DNA from: Bosea sp. 685
GTDB taxonomy: Bacteria; Pseudomonadota; Alphaproteobacteria; Rhizobiales; Beijerinckiaceae
DNA: 64,000 nucleotides
Assembly: GCF_031884435.1 (NCBI RefSeq)
Contig: NZ_CP134779.1
Location: 6,420,001 to 6,484,000 of the forward strand
Direction of reading: 5' to 3'
The translations under genes were made by a program, and so were the position numbers. The first letter of the stretch is position 1. Every line of letters starts with the position of its first letter. Shown piece after piece: positions 7,349-18,305 of this stretch. Under the pieces are notes generated by a model. The model saw only the letters and a list, made by a program, of their open reading frames with translations. It was not told the origin of the DNA and made no database searches.

Positions 7349-8896
7349 TCAAAGGCCTCGCCGCGCTTCGATCATCATGCGGACGGCTTCGCGCAGGTTC
7401 TGGCGCGAGGCTTCGCGTGAGTAGAACATGTGGCCGCCGCCGAAGAGTTCCAGCTTGACCCGCGCCTCGTTGCCGAGAGGCGGCAGCTGATCGAGCAGAA
7501 GCTTGCTTTCGAAATAGGGCGTGACGAGATCGGTCATGCCGTGCGCCACGATGACCTGCAGATGCGGATCGAGCGCCAGCGCGCTGCGCAGGTCCCGCAT
7601 CGACTCCCGGTCACCCCGGCCTTGCCCGTAGCTCCAGCGCCGGGAGGTGTCTTCGTTGAGTAGGAAATAGCGGCCTTCAGGCCGCCATTTCAGATCGTCG
7701 GCGTAGAGGCGAAGCATTGCGCCGGTGAGCGGGGCGGTGATCGCCTCCAGCACGGCGTCGGGCGCCTGGGTTCGGGCCGCGTCGGGATCGGGGTCGAGAG
7801 CAAACACCGCCCCGTCATAGGGGCTGCCGACGACCTGTCGATCGCGGCCGATCTCCCGGAGAAACGTGCCCGTGTCGATTTTTCCGCCGAGCCGCTCAAC
7901 AAGCATCCGATCGAGCCCAGTCAGCGCCGTAACTTTCTCGACGATCCGCTGCACGGCCGCCTTGTCGCGCGGTCCCTTCAACAGATCCGTGAGATAATCG
8001 CCGGCGGCATAGACTTCGGCCTCCTGAAGCGCCTGGCGCGACAGGCGGCCTTCGCGTTCGAGCCGGGTCGCGGCCAGCGACGGGAGCTGAACTGCCCAGC
8101 GCAGCGGCGATCCGCGGGCGTCGCGCTGATAGGTGAAGTCCAGTACGGGCGACAGCAGCAGCATGCCCGACAGCCCGACTCCGTCGGATGTCTGCAGCTC
8201 GCTGACGATCTTGGGCGTGCGGAAGCCGCCATAGCTTTCACCGACGATGAACTTGGGCGAGCCGAGGCGATCGTTCAGCCGCAGCCAGTTCGCGATGAAT
8301 CGGGCGAGCGACTTGTAGTCGCCCTCGACCGACCAGAGCAGGCCGCGCGCATCATCATTGCCAGACGCGAAGCGGCTGAAGCCCGTCCCGACAGGATCGA
8401 TGAAGACGAGATCGGTGAAATCCAGCCAGGTCTCGGCATTAGCGACGAGGTCGGTCGGAGAGGAGGGCGTGTCGCCCTGCCGGCCGAACGGCAGGCGCCT
8501 GGGACCCATGAGACCGAGATGGAGATATGCCGACGCCGCTCCCGGTCCACCGTTGACGGCAAAGGTGACGGGACGATCGGCCGTGACACCTGCGCCTTCA
8601 CGGTCGAGCGCGTAGGCAACATAGGCGATCTCCGCCAGGAGACGGCCCGACTGGTCGCGCACCGGCAGAGCGCCGGCCGTCGCTGTATAGCGAAGGCTGC
8701 GGCCAGGCAGGTCAATTGTGTGACGGGTCACGGAGGGGGGCGGCAAGGTCGAGCCCACAACACCTGACGACGCCTGCGATTGGCCGCCGCTTCCGCGAGC
8801 AGGCGCGCCCTCTTGCGCGGAGGGGCAGCTCGGCGGCGCCCAGGCGAGAACGGCGATCAGGGCGGTCAATGCGAGACGACGGAGAAAAACTGTCAT
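7349..8896 (-). CDS. Secreted serine carboxypeptidase-like protein (peptidase family S10)
   Basis: This is a 515-residue alpha/beta-hydrolase of the S10 family. It has an N-terminal signal peptide (about residues 1-27) and a low-complexity linker to residue 55. The oxyanion segment is NGGPGA at 115-120, the nucleophile elbow GESYGG has S221, and the other triad residues are D456 in GMTDLVTPY and H489 in GGGHMFY. Family members cleave C-terminal residues, usually at acidic pH, and here the enzyme should act in the periplasm or outside. It stands alone: the 64-residue secreted protein gene converges on it, and a LysR gene lies nearly 400 nt upstream. Bacterial S10 proteins are often annotated only as peptidase S10; the substrate is unknown. 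Confidence 0.88.
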   Translation of the reverse strand: MTVFLRRLALTALIAVLAWAPPSCPSAQEGAPARGSGGQSQASSGVVGSTLPPPSVTRHTIDLPGRSLRYTATAGALPVRDQSGRLLAEIAYVAYALDREGAGVTADRPVTFAVNGGPGAASAYLHLGLMGPRRLPFGRQGDTPSSPTDLVANAETWLDFTDLVFIDPVGTGFSRFASGNDDARGLLWSVEGDYKSLARFIANWLRLNDRLGSPKFIVGESYGGFRTPKIVSELQTSDGVGLSGMLLLSPVLDFTYQRDARGSPLRWAVQLPSLAATRLEREGRLSRQALQEAEVYAAGDYLTDLLKGPRDKAAVQRIVEKVTALTGLDRMLVERLGGKIDTGTFLREIGRDRQVVGSPYDGAVFALDPDPDAARTQAPDAVLEAITAPLTGAMLRLYADDLKWRPEGRYFLLNEDTSRRWSYGQGRGDRESMRDLRSALALDPHLQVIVAHGMTDLVTPYFESKLLLDQLPPLGNEARVKLELFGGGHMFYSREASRQNLREAVRMMIEARRGL

Positions 8897-9282
8897 GCTG
8901 GACCTCGATGAGGAGTCACAATCGTAACGGATGAATCCGAAGGTCGGGCGAGGATGTGATTCACGAAGCCGTCAGCTGGCGATGGGCCGTCACTCGCGGA
9001 GATCTCGCAGAGATGCCCGATGGGGTGCCGCGTGCACATTTCCGTTTAGACGATTTGACGTAGGCGCTTGGGCTGACGCGCCGTGCGGTTGAGCCGACGA
9101 GTTGCCGGTTGCTGCCCGCAAATTGGCATTGCCCGGAGTCTGGCCTTGAAAGCCTACGCGATAAGGCTCAGCGCCGAGGTTTCAAGCATAGCAGCGTAAA
9201 CGCAGCCGATATCATTCATGATCGCAGTCGCCAGACCTTATGTATGAGCGCCTGCTAGGGTTAGCGCTCATCGCGGACCCGT
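8897..9282. other. Noncoding interval, nothing recognised
   Basis: About 385 nt lie between the start of the carboxypeptidase gene and the end of the LysR gene. I see no reading frame with coding character, no clear hairpin with a T tract and no match to the repeat families of this window. It should hold the carboxypeptidase promoter. Confidence 0.5.
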
Positions 9283-10176
9283 TCATGTGCGGTAGCGCAA
9301 TGCGTCCACGAGCGCAGCCAGCGCTGGCGGCGTCTGCCTGCGGGTCGGATAATACAGGAAGTATCCGGGGAAGGGCTGGCACCAATCGTCGAGAACGCTG
9401 ATCAGGCGCCCGGCGGCGACATGCTCCGAGACCTGGGTAGCGAAGACCGGCGCAAGGCCTCGACCGTCGATGGCAGCCTGTACGACGAGATCGGAGTCGT
9501 TGAACACCAGGGAACCTTCCACGCGAACAGTCAGTTCCTGCCCGTCCTTCTCGAACTCGCACGCATACAAGCCTCCCGAAGTTTTCTGGCGATAGTTGAT
9601 GCAGTCATGCTTGCTCAATTCATGAGGGGTATTCGGTACAGGATGACGGGCGAAGTATGCCGGCGAGCCCACGACGGCTAATCGTATGTCCGGACTTATC
9701 CGAACAGCGATCATGTCGTTATCCACGCGCTCCCCAAGACGGACCCCAGCATCGAAATTTCCCGCGACGATGTCGATCAGCCCCTCATCGACGGAAAGTT
9801 CGACTTTGACGTCGACATACTCGCCCATGAATGTGCGCAATTTCGGCCATAGCACAGCGATCGCAGCATGCTTGGCGGCAGTAATGCGAAGCGTTCCTGC
9901 CGGCTTGTCCCTGAACTCGCTCAGCCTGGAGATTTCCGTGGTGATGTCGGCGAGCGCCGGCCGCAACGTCCCCAGTAAGCGTCGTCCCGCTTCCGTGGGC
10001 GAGACGCTGCGGGTGGTCCGCGCCAGAAGGCGAATGCCGAGCCTTTCCTCGAGCTGCCGGATGGCGTGGCTGAGGGCAGACTGCGACATGTGGAGCTGAG
10101 CTGCCGCCCGCGTGAAGCTTCCGGCGTCCGCGACCGCGACGAAGGCGGCCAGATCGTTAAGTTCGTTTCGTTTCAT
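9283..10176 (-). CDS. LysR-family transcriptional regulator
   Basis: A 297-residue LysR protein. The winged helix-turn-helix is at the N-terminus (LAAFVAVADAGSFTRAAAQL, then SQSALSHAIRQLEERLGIRL), followed by the C-terminal effector-binding domain (from about residue 90). The ATG at 10176 starts the domain directly (MKRNELNDLAAF); an upstream ATG would add 12 poorly conserved residues. It is divergent from the second iorA/iorB pair, 547 nt away, which suggests, but does not prove, that it controls those genes. LysR proteins of this CrgA-like type often regulate oxidoreductases. Confidence 0.9.
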   Translation of the reverse strand: MKRNELNDLAAFVAVADAGSFTRAAAQLHMSQSALSHAIRQLEERLGIRLLARTTRSVSPTEAGRRLLGTLRPALADITTEISRLSEFRDKPAGTLRITAAKHAAIAVLWPKLRTFMGEYVDVKVELSVDEGLIDIVAGNFDAGVRLGERVDNDMIAVRISPDIRLAVVGSPAYFARHPVPNTPHELSKHDCINYRQKTSGGLYACEFEKDGQELTVRVEGSLVFNDSDLVVQAAIDGRGLAPVFATQVSEHVAAGRLISVLDDWCQPFPGYFLYYPTRRQTPPALAALVDALRYRT

Positions 10177-10723
10177 TGATGCACAGAATCGATAGAACTG
10201 CCCCGTTGGCAAGTCACGTCAATTGGGCCGGTGAAAACGATGTCGTGATTACGCTAGGCGCCAATCTCCCGTTGTGGGTGGGTCCACCGGGACGTGCATG
10301 CCGGCGGGCGCTCGGGGGCATCCAATCCATACTCGCCTCTGAATCGTGGCGTCTTTTTGCCGGCAGCGCGAAACTTGCGGCGAGGCAGGGTGTGTCCTGC
10401 TCGGCAAGATCCGGATATGGAGACAATTAAGGCGTCACCGCTTCCCCGGCCTTCGTTCGTGGGATCGCCCCGAGCCGAGTTTCTGTGCCTAGAAACTGCC
10501 AGGCCCCGGCCGGAGCGCGGATAGCGGCGCGAGCGGATTAATTAATGCAGCGCATAAGCCTCATCACGAAACCCTAGCTAGTCGCCAGATTGAGCCGGTT
10601 CTAAACAGGAGGATAGCAAATCGGGATAGATGCGGATCGTGTTCCGCCGCTCGGTGCCGGGTTCGTTTTTGGACGATCGCGGTTCATCAGCGCCGATGCG
10701 AGCAACCATTGAGGATCAAGACG
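10177..10723. other. Long divergent intergenic region between lysR and the second ior pair
   Basis: Nearly 550 nt without a convincing gene. It must hold the promoters of the LysR gene and of the rightward ior operon. There is an AT-rich patch, TTAATTAATG, near 10538, but I could not identify a clear LysR box or a hairpin. Small open frames here have the arginine-rich look of shadows. Confidence 0.5.
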
Positions 10724-11194
<471 letters not shown>

Positions 11195-11205
11195 AGGACG
11201 CCGTC

Positions 11206-13443
11206 ATGTTGCACAACATCGACCCCGCCGATCTGCCGCGCGCGCTTCAGCGCCTTGTTGCACAAGCCAAGGGCAAGCCCGCCACGCTGCCGCGCCGCAG
11301 CTTCCTCAAGCTCGCGGGCGCGAGCGGGCTGGCGCTCGGGGCGTTCCCGCATGTCGCGCTCGGCCAAGCGGCCGGCGCAGCCGCAACGGCGCTCAAGCCG
11401 GCGCAGCAGCCCTCGGCCTTCGTGCAGATCGCCCGCAACGGCGAGGTCACGGTGACCATCAACCGGTTGGAGTTCGGCCAGGGCGTGAACACCGGCCTGC
11501 CGATGATCCTGGCCGAGGAGCTCGACGCCGACTGGAAACTGGTCCGCAGCAAACACGGCACCAACGACATGGCCTATGCCGATCCGGTGTTCGGCATCCA
11601 TCTCACCGGCGGCTCAAACACGATCAAGAACAGCTACACGCAGTACCGTGAGCTCGGCGCACGCGCTCGGGCGATGCTGCTGAACGCGGCCGCAGCGAAA
11701 TGGAAGGTCGATGTCGCGACCCTGCGCACGCAGGCCGGCACGGTGCTTGGACCGCGCGGCCTCAAGGCAAGCTATGGCGAGCTGGCGGATGCCGCGATGG
11801 CGCTGCCCGTGCCGGAAAAGGTCACGCTGAAGGATCCCAAGGATTTCCGCATCATCGGTCGTCCGACGCAGCGGCTCGACGCGCAGGCCAAGACGAGCGG
11901 CAAGCAGGATTTCGGCATCGACATGCGACTGGCGGGTCAGTTGACCGCCGTGGTGGCCCGTCCGCCGGTGTTCGGCGGCCGGCTGACGTCGGTTGACGAC
12001 AGCGCGGCGCGCGCCGTCAAAGGCGTCAAGGCCGTGCTGCGGGTGCCGCTCGACGGTGGTGCAGAGGGCATCGCGGTGGTGGCCGACGGCTACTGGCAGG
12101 CGACGCAGGGCCGCGATGCCCTGAAGCTGGAATGGGACAGCTCCAAGGTCGAGAAGGTCGATAGCGAAAAGCAGCTCGCGCAGTATCGCGAGTTGGCCAG
12201 CCAGCCTGGGCCGCGCAAGCACGACGCCGACATGGCCCCGCTCGCGACCGCACCTCGGCAACTCGAAGCCGAATTCGTCTTTCCCTATCTCGCTCATGCT
12301 GCGATGGAGCCGCTGAACTGCACCGTCCAACTGACGGATGATCGGGCCGTGATCTGGATGGGCAGCCAAAGCGCCGGGCTCGATGCAGCCGCGGCGGCGA
12401 CCGCGCTTGGCCTCAAGCCTGAGCAAGTCGTGGTCAATGTGCTGATGGCGGGTGGTGGCTTTGGCCGACGCTTCTCCAGCACCAGCGACATCGCCGTCGA
12501 GGCCTGCGTGATCGCCAAGGCGGCCCGCGCTGCGGGGCTCGACGTGCCGGTACGGACGGTGTGGAGCCGCGAGGACGATATGAAGGGCGGTTACTACCGC
12601 CCCATGCATCTGCACCGTGCCAAGATCGGCTTCGACGATCAGGGCAAGGTGCTGGCTTGGGATCATGTCATCGTTGGCCAGTCCATCCTGACCGGGACTG
12701 TGTTCGCCGCTTTCCAGATCAAGGACGGCATTGACGGCACGGCAACGGAAGGCATGCGCGACCCGTACCCGCTGCCGATGCGCCTGACCGTGCACCATCC
12801 CAAGCTCAACGTGCCCGTGCTCTGGTGGCGCAGCGTCGGCTCGACCCACACCGCCTTCGTGATGGAGACGCTGCTCGACGAGATCGCCCGTGCGACGAAG
12901 CAGGATCCGGTCGCCTACCGGATGGCGCTCTTCGGCGACAAGCACCCGCGCCATCGCGCCGCGCTGCAGCTCGCGGTCGACAAGAGCGGCTATGGCAAGA
13001 CGAAACTCGCGACCGGACGGGCCTGGGGCGTCGCGGTGCATGAATCGTTCGAGACCGTCGTCGCCTATGTGGTCGAAGCCTCGGTCAAGGACGGCCAACC
13101 CGTCCTGCACAAGGTCACGTCCGGCGTTCACTGCAATCTCGCCATCAACCCGCGCAGCATCGAGGCGCAGGTCCAGGGCGCGGCCGTGATGGGCTTGTCG
13201 ACGTGCCTGCCTGGCTCGGCGATCACGCTCAAGGACGGCATCGTCGAGCAGAGCAATTTCGGCGACTTCACCGTGGCGCGGATTACCGACATGCCGGAGT
13301 TCGCCGTCCACATCGTGCCCAGCGCCGATCCGCCGACCGGCATGGGCGAGCCCGGTCTGCCGCCACTCGCTCCAGCCTTCGCCAATGCGATCGCACAGCT
13401 AACCGGCAAGCCGATGCGCCAGATGCCCTTCGCCCTCGCCTGA
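11206..13443 (+). CDS. Second isoquinoline 1-oxidoreductase/aldehyde dehydrogenase-type molybdopterin-binding subunit (iorB-like), Tat-exported
   Basis: A 745-residue large subunit of the xanthine oxidase family. It has a twin-arginine signal, LPRRSFLKLAG, with arginines 30-31, so the holoenzyme is periplasmic. Molybdopterin-binding segments are visible: EFGQGVNTGLPM near residue 92, GGGFGRRFSS near 420, and VLWWRSVGSTHT near 540. ATG 11206 is chosen because it follows the small-subunit stop by 11 nt; the open frame reading back into that gene is a shadow. A diheme cytochrome gene downstream completes the usual three-part set of periplasmic aldehyde-oxidising enzymes. The true substrate is not deducible. 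A perfect 17-bp hairpin follows the stop. Confidence 0.88.
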   Translation: MLHNIDPADLPRALQRLVAQAKGKPATLPRRSFLKLAGASGLALGAFPHVALGQAAGAAATALKPAQQPSAFVQIARNGEVTVTINRLEFGQGVNTGLPMILAEELDADWKLVRSKHGTNDMAYADPVFGIHLTGGSNTIKNSYTQYRELGARARAMLLNAAAAKWKVDVATLRTQAGTVLGPRGLKASYGELADAAMALPVPEKVTLKDPKDFRIIGRPTQRLDAQAKTSGKQDFGIDMRLAGQLTAVVARPPVFGGRLTSVDDSAARAVKGVKAVLRVPLDGGAEGIAVVADGYWQATQGRDALKLEWDSSKVEKVDSEKQLAQYRELASQPGPRKHDADMAPLATAPRQLEAEFVFPYLAHAAMEPLNCTVQLTDDRAVIWMGSQSAGLDAAAAATALGLKPEQVVVNVLMAGGGFGRRFSSTSDIAVEACVIAKAARAAGLDVPVRTVWSREDDMKGGYYRPMHLHRAKIGFDDQGKVLAWDHVIVGQSILTGTVFAAFQIKDGIDGTATEGMRDPYPLPMRLTVHHPKLNVPVLWWRSVGSTHTAFVMETLLDEIARATKQDPVAYRMALFGDKHPRHRAALQLAVDKSGYGKTKLATGRAWGVAVHESFETVVAYVVEASVKDGQPVLHKVTSGVHCNLAINPRSIEAQVQGAAVMGLSTCLPGSAITLKDGIVEQSNFGDFTVARITDMPEFAVHIVPSADPPTGMGEPGLPPLAPAFANAIAQLTGKPMRQMPFALA

Positions 13444-13450
13444 GACACAT

Positions 13451-13487
13451 CTGCATCGCAGACCGGGCGGCCCGGTCTGCGATGCAG
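13451..13487 (+). terminator. Perfect 17-bp hairpin directly after the second iorB-like gene
   Basis: CTGCATCGCAGACCGGG pairs perfectly with CCCGGTCTGCGATGCAG across a 3-nt loop, starting 8 nt after the stop. There is no T tract, so it may protect the 3' end of the mRNA or attenuate expression of the downstream cytochrome gene rather than act as a standard terminator. Confidence 0.6.
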
Positions 13488-13774
13488 CAATTGGCAATGA
13501 GTAGAGTCCAAGTCGTCACTGCTGGCCGGCATCGGTCGCCGCTCGATGACTGCCAGAACAGCGTCCAGCTCAGTGGCTGCGTCCTTGCCTAGGGTTCGAT
13601 GTCGGCAAAGCGCCGCGCCGGCTATCGGCATGGGGCGGAACCGTCCGACCAAGACGACCCTTTTGCGCAATTGCCCCAGCCTCTTCGATCGGTGGGCAGC
13701 ATTTAGCATTCTGTCTCTCTTGCAGTCCGGAGCGTGGCCGCGTCATGCTGTGGAGTCGACGGAGCACGGAGCAG
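13488..13774. other. Interval between the second iorB-like gene and the diheme cytochrome
   Basis: Nothing recognised after the hairpin at 13451-13487. No convincing reading frame. It may hold a separate promoter for the cytochrome gene. Confidence 0.4.
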
Positions 13775-14359
13775 ATGACGAGCTATGTCTCGATCTTGAT
13801 GCTGACTGCGGCTGCAGCGACCATTGCAGCCAGCTCCGGAACCGGTCGGCCGCAGCCTCGCGCGCAGATCGGCAGCCCGCCCGAAGCCAATCTCTTCATG
13901 GCGATAGCGCCGGTCTTCGAGCATCGCAGGTGCATGAACTGTCACGTCCTTTCCCCATTTCCGCGACAAGGCGAAAACGGACGACGGCATATCATGGGCA
14001 TTGTGGCCGGTGAGGGGGGGCGCGGATCGCCCGGACTGCCCTGCGCCGCATGCCATCGCAGCAGCAATTCGGGTTCTGGCGTCCCAGGAGCGGAAGGCTG
14101 GCATCTGGCCCCGTTGAAAATGGGCTGGGAGGGGATGAGCGCCGGAGAGATCTGCCGCGCGCTGCGCGATCCCGCCAAGAGTGGCATGACGCCGGACCAA
14201 CTCGTCCAGCATCTCACCAACGACAAACTGGTCTTGTGGGCCTGGCAGAGCGGCCGCGATGTTGCGGGAAATGCGCGCTCGACACCGCCCCTGTCACACG
14301 CAGCCTTTCTGGATGGCGTCAAGCGCTGGCTGGCAGCGGGCGGCGAGTGTCCGCACTAG
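13775..14359 (+). CDS. Secreted diheme c-type cytochrome
   Basis: A 194-residue protein with an N-terminal hydrophobic signal (residues 1-20) and two heme attachment sites, CMNCH at 53-57 and CAACH at 90-94. The layout, with both hemes in the first half and no obvious oxygenase or peroxidase domain, resembles the small cytochromes that accept electrons from periplasmic Mo hydroxylases or alcohol dehydrogenases. The start at 13775 gives the signal peptide at the very N-terminus; an ATG ten codons upstream is possible. It follows the second ior pair on the same strand by 331 nt with a hairpin between, so it may have its own promoter. Confidence 0.75.
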   Translation: MTSYVSILMLTAAAATIAASSGTGRPQPRAQIGSPPEANLFMAIAPVFEHRRCMNCHVLSPFPRQGENGRRHIMGIVAGEGGRGSPGLPCAACHRSSNSGSGVPGAEGWHLAPLKMGWEGMSAGEICRALRDPAKSGMTPDQLVQHLTNDKLVLWAWQSGRDVAGNARSTPPLSHAAFLDGVKRWLAAGGECPH

Positions 14360-15850
<1,491 letters not shown>

Positions 15851-16063
15851 TTGCCATGAGGTAGGCGGCCATGAGGTTGCCTGCCTCTTCTCTCACCGAG
15901 CAGGGAAGCAGAAAGTGCTGACATTCGAAGGGGTGGTGCGGTCTCGCCAGTCGTACCGCGATCCATCCGACCGCTGTGCCTGATGCCTTGCTGCGCGAGC
16001 ACGGGCAAGGATCAGATGCTGGCAATAATGTTCAGCCAGACCGTACCCCCAAAGGACAAAACC

Positions 16064-16471
16064 ATGGAAATTTCCCGCGCAGGATCGCAACCGTCTGCCA
16101 AGGGCCCGTCCGACTGGTTCTCGGGCATCGTCCGTATCGATCCGCTTTTTGCAGTGTTGGAGCCGTCTAAAGCTGCAGCGAACGCTGTCACCTTCGAGCC
16201 TGGTGCGCGCACCGCATGGCACACGCATCCCCTCGGGCAAATGCTGATCGTGACTGCGGGGTGCGGCCGCGTGCAGCGCGAGGGCGGGCCGGTTGAGGAA
16301 ATCCGCCCGGGAGATGTCGTGCGCTTTGCTCCCGGGGAGAAGCACTGGCACGGCGCGGCGCCGACGACCGCCATGACCCACATCGCGATCCAAGAGTCGT
16401 TTGAGGGCAAGCCTGTCGACTGGTTGGAACATGTCAGCGACGCTGATTACGGCTCGCCTCTGGGCACATAG
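16064..16471 (+). CDS. Cupin-domain protein
   Basis: A 135-residue single-domain cupin. The two cupin motifs are evident: [20 protein letters not shown], with metal-binding histidines and a glutamine in the usual glutamate position, and [19 protein letters not shown] with a third histidine. This kind is often annotated as a quercetin dioxygenase-like or carboxymuconolactone decarboxylase-associated cupin and frequently sits next to aldo/keto reductases, as here. The start at ATG 16064 follows AAAGGA; longer frames upstream look non-coding. A terminator follows at 16500-16522. The reaction is unknown. Confidence 0.8.
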   Translation: MEISRAGSQPSAKGPSDWFSGIVRIDPLFAVLEPSKAAANAVTFEPGARTAWHTHPLGQMLIVTAGCGRVQREGGPVEEIRPGDVVRFAPGEKHWHGAAPTTAMTHIAIQESFEGKPVDWLEHVSDADYGSPLGT

Positions 16472-16499
16472 ACCGCCGAGATAACGCCAAGACCGACCG

Positions 16500-16522
16500 G
16501 CCGCCCCGAAAGGGCGGCTTTT
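16500..16522 (+). terminator. Intrinsic terminator after the cupin gene
   Basis: GCCGCCC pairs with GGGCGGC (7 bp, loop CGAAA) and is followed by TTTT, 29 nt after the cupin stop. Confidence 0.85.
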
Positions 16523-16729
16523 CGCGTTCAGGGCTCGCGTCCATGATTGCTTGCCTGCATCCATCCCGGTCGCGCTCCTGACACAACCGGGCGCTCTCCT
16601 CCGCCATTGAAAGAACGCGCCCCGTGCGGCGTGGAAACGGGTGGCTCCGACCGCCCCAAGCGGGAATAATCCACGCCGACGAGCCCGTTTGAAACCCAGG
16701 CGCGCCGCTCGTAACCGCGAGGACAAGAC

Positions 16730-17578
16730 ATGCCTACCAATCAAGACATGGCTCCCAATCAAGACATGGCTCCCAATTCTGGCAAGATCCATATCGGCAC
16801 GGGCGGCTGGGTGTTCGAGCCCTGGCGCGGCGCGTTCTATCCCGATGGCTTGTCGCAGAAGCGCGAGCTCGAATATGCCGGCAGCAAGCTGACCTCGATC
16901 GAGATCAACGGCACCTATTACGGCTCGCAGAAGCCTGAAAGCTTTGCCAAATGGCGTGCGGAGACGCCCGACGGCTTCGTCTTCTCGCTCAAGGGCTCGC
17001 GCTATATTACGAACCGGCGCATCCTCGCGGAAGCGGCGCCCTCGATCGAGAAATTCATCACCGGCGGCGTGCTCGAGCTGAAGGAGAAGCTCGGGCCGAT
17101 CAACTGGCAGTTCATGCCGACGAAGCGTTTCGATCCAGCCGATTTCGAGGCTTTCCTGAAGCTTTTGCCGCATCAGGTCGATGGCCAGGCGATCCGGCAT
17201 GCGGTCGAGGTCCGGCATGACAGCTTCCGCTCGCCCGATTTCATCGCCCTTCTCAGGGAATACAAGGTCGCCGTCGTGGTGGCGGGCGATTCCGATTACA
17301 CCCAGATCGCGGATGTGACCGCGCCCTTCGTCTATGCCCGGATCATGGGTACGAAAGAGGCGCAGCCGAAGGGCTATTCCGAAAGCGATCTCGACGCCTG
17401 GACGAAACGGGCGCGCGACTGGGCCGGAGGCGGGGCGCCGACGGATCTGCAGGCGGTCGCCTCAGTGAGGCCGACTGCTGCGCCACGCGACGTCTTTCTC
17501 TATGTCATCAGCGGCGACAAGGTCCGCAATCCCGCCGCTGCCATGGCGCTGATCGAGCGCGTCGACGCGAAGGGCTGA
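16730..17578 (+). CDS. DUF72 (YecE-like) TIM-barrel protein
   Basis: A 282-residue DUF72 protein of unknown biochemical role. Family signatures are IHIGTGGWVFEPWRGAFYP near the N-terminus, the segment EINGTYYG, then FVFSLKGSRYITN, and AVEVRHDSF. The protein begins with a short tandem repeat, NQDMAP repeated after MPT, made by 18-bp DNA repeats between 16738 and about 16780; each repeat carries an ATG, so translation could also begin at an internal copy. The family is thought to adopt a TIM-barrel fold related to Xyl-isomerase-like enzymes. It stands alone, about 210 nt past the cupin terminator. Confidence 0.85.
   Translation: MPTNQDMAPNQDMAPNSGKIHIGTGGWVFEPWRGAFYPDGLSQKRELEYAGSKLTSIEINGTYYGSQKPESFAKWRAETPDGFVFSLKGSRYITNRRILAEAAPSIEKFITGGVLELKEKLGPINWQFMPTKRFDPADFEAFLKLLPHQVDGQAIRHAVEVRHDSFRSPDFIALLREYKVAVVVAGDSDYTQIADVTAPFVYARIMGTKEAQPKGYSESDLDAWTKRARDWAGGGAPTDLQAVASVRPTAAPRDVFLYVISGDKVRNPAAAMALIERVDAKG
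16738..16781 (+). repeat. 18-bp tandem repeat at the start of the DUF72 gene
   Basis: The unit AATCAAGACATGGCTCCC occurs twice in tandem with a further partial copy, in frame, encoding repeated NQDMAP. It is probably a replication-slippage product and could vary between strains. Confidence 0.8.
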
Positions 17579-17646
17579 CGCCTGGCCTCAGGACGCATAG
17601 CGTCGGAACGCTCGGCCTTCTGCGCCGACCGATGGCGTTGCCCTCC

Positions 17647-17798
17647 GCCGTCATTCCGGGGCAGGCCGCAGGCCTGAGCCCGGAACCCAGAACCGCTGAG
17701 TGTCCTCGCGAAGCGACCCGGCTGCCCGTGCCTTCTCAAGCAGCGGCATCGGTTCTGGGTTCCGGGCTCGATCCTGCGGATCGCCCCGGAATGACGGC
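17647..17798. repeat. Palindromic intergenic repeat, family A (GCCGTCATTCCGG ends)
   Basis: The segment starts GCCGTCATTCCGGGG and ends CCCCGGAATGACGGC, with GAGCCCGGAACCCAGAACC and its reverse complement inside. The whole folds on itself as a long imperfect hairpin between two convergent genes. It shares the CGTCAT...ATGACG ends with other copies in the window. Confidence 0.8.
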
Positions 17799-17837
17799 GC
17801 AGCCTCAGCCATAAGTCGGCGTCAAAGGCCGTCAGTA

Positions 17838-18305
17838 TCAGACGATGTCCTGACAGACATCGACCCATTGCGCCTGGGTCAGGGCCGCCATCCGCTCCGG
17901 ATTGATCCGCAGGGCGCTCTGGGGCGAGCCTGCCGCCGGCACGACCTCGTCGAAGGCCTTGAGCGAGAGGTCGCAATAGACCGGCAGCGGCGTTGCCAGG
18001 CCGAAGGGGCAGACGCCGCCGACGGGATGGCCGGTGATCGCCGCGACCTCCTCGGCCTCGAGCATGCGCGGCTTGCCGCCGAGCGCTGCCTTGACCTTCT
18101 TGTTGTCGAGCCTGGCGTCGCCGCGCGCGACGACGAGCACGACGCGCTCGCCGATGCGCAGCGACAAGGTCTTGGCGATACGGGCAGGCTCGACGCCATG
18201 CGCCGCCGCCGCGAGCGCGACCGTTGCACTGCTCTGCGGCGTCTCGATGATGGTGATGTCGGGGGCGTGTTCGGAAAAGAAGGCGCGTACGGAAGCGAGG
18301 CTCAT
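17838..18305 (-). CDS. YbaK/EbsC family protein (aminoacyl-tRNA deacylase-like)
   Basis: A 155-residue stand-alone editing-domain protein. Family features include TVALAAAAHGVEPARIAKTL near the N-terminus, VLVVARGDARLDNKKVK, and GHPVGGVCPFGL, the conserved loop of the YbaK fold. Such proteins hydrolyse mischarged tRNA (for example Cys- or Ala-tRNAPro). The ATG overlaps the stop of the 92-residue membrane protein gene (ATGA), so it is the last gene of an ltrA-DUF-ybaK unit. Confidence 0.88.
   Translation of the reverse strand: MSLASVRAFFSEHAPDITIIETPQSSATVALAAAAHGVEPARIAKTLSLRIGERVVLVVARGDARLDNKKVKAALGGKPRMLEAEEVAAITGHPVGGVCPFGLATPLPVYCDLSLKAFDEVVPAAGSPQSALRINPERMAALTQAQWVDVCQDIV

Noticed and set aside
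11614..13311. A 565-codon open frame on the minus strand opposite the second iorB-like gene
   Set aside because: Antisense to a well-supported gene; His/Arg/Gly-rich composition and no motif.
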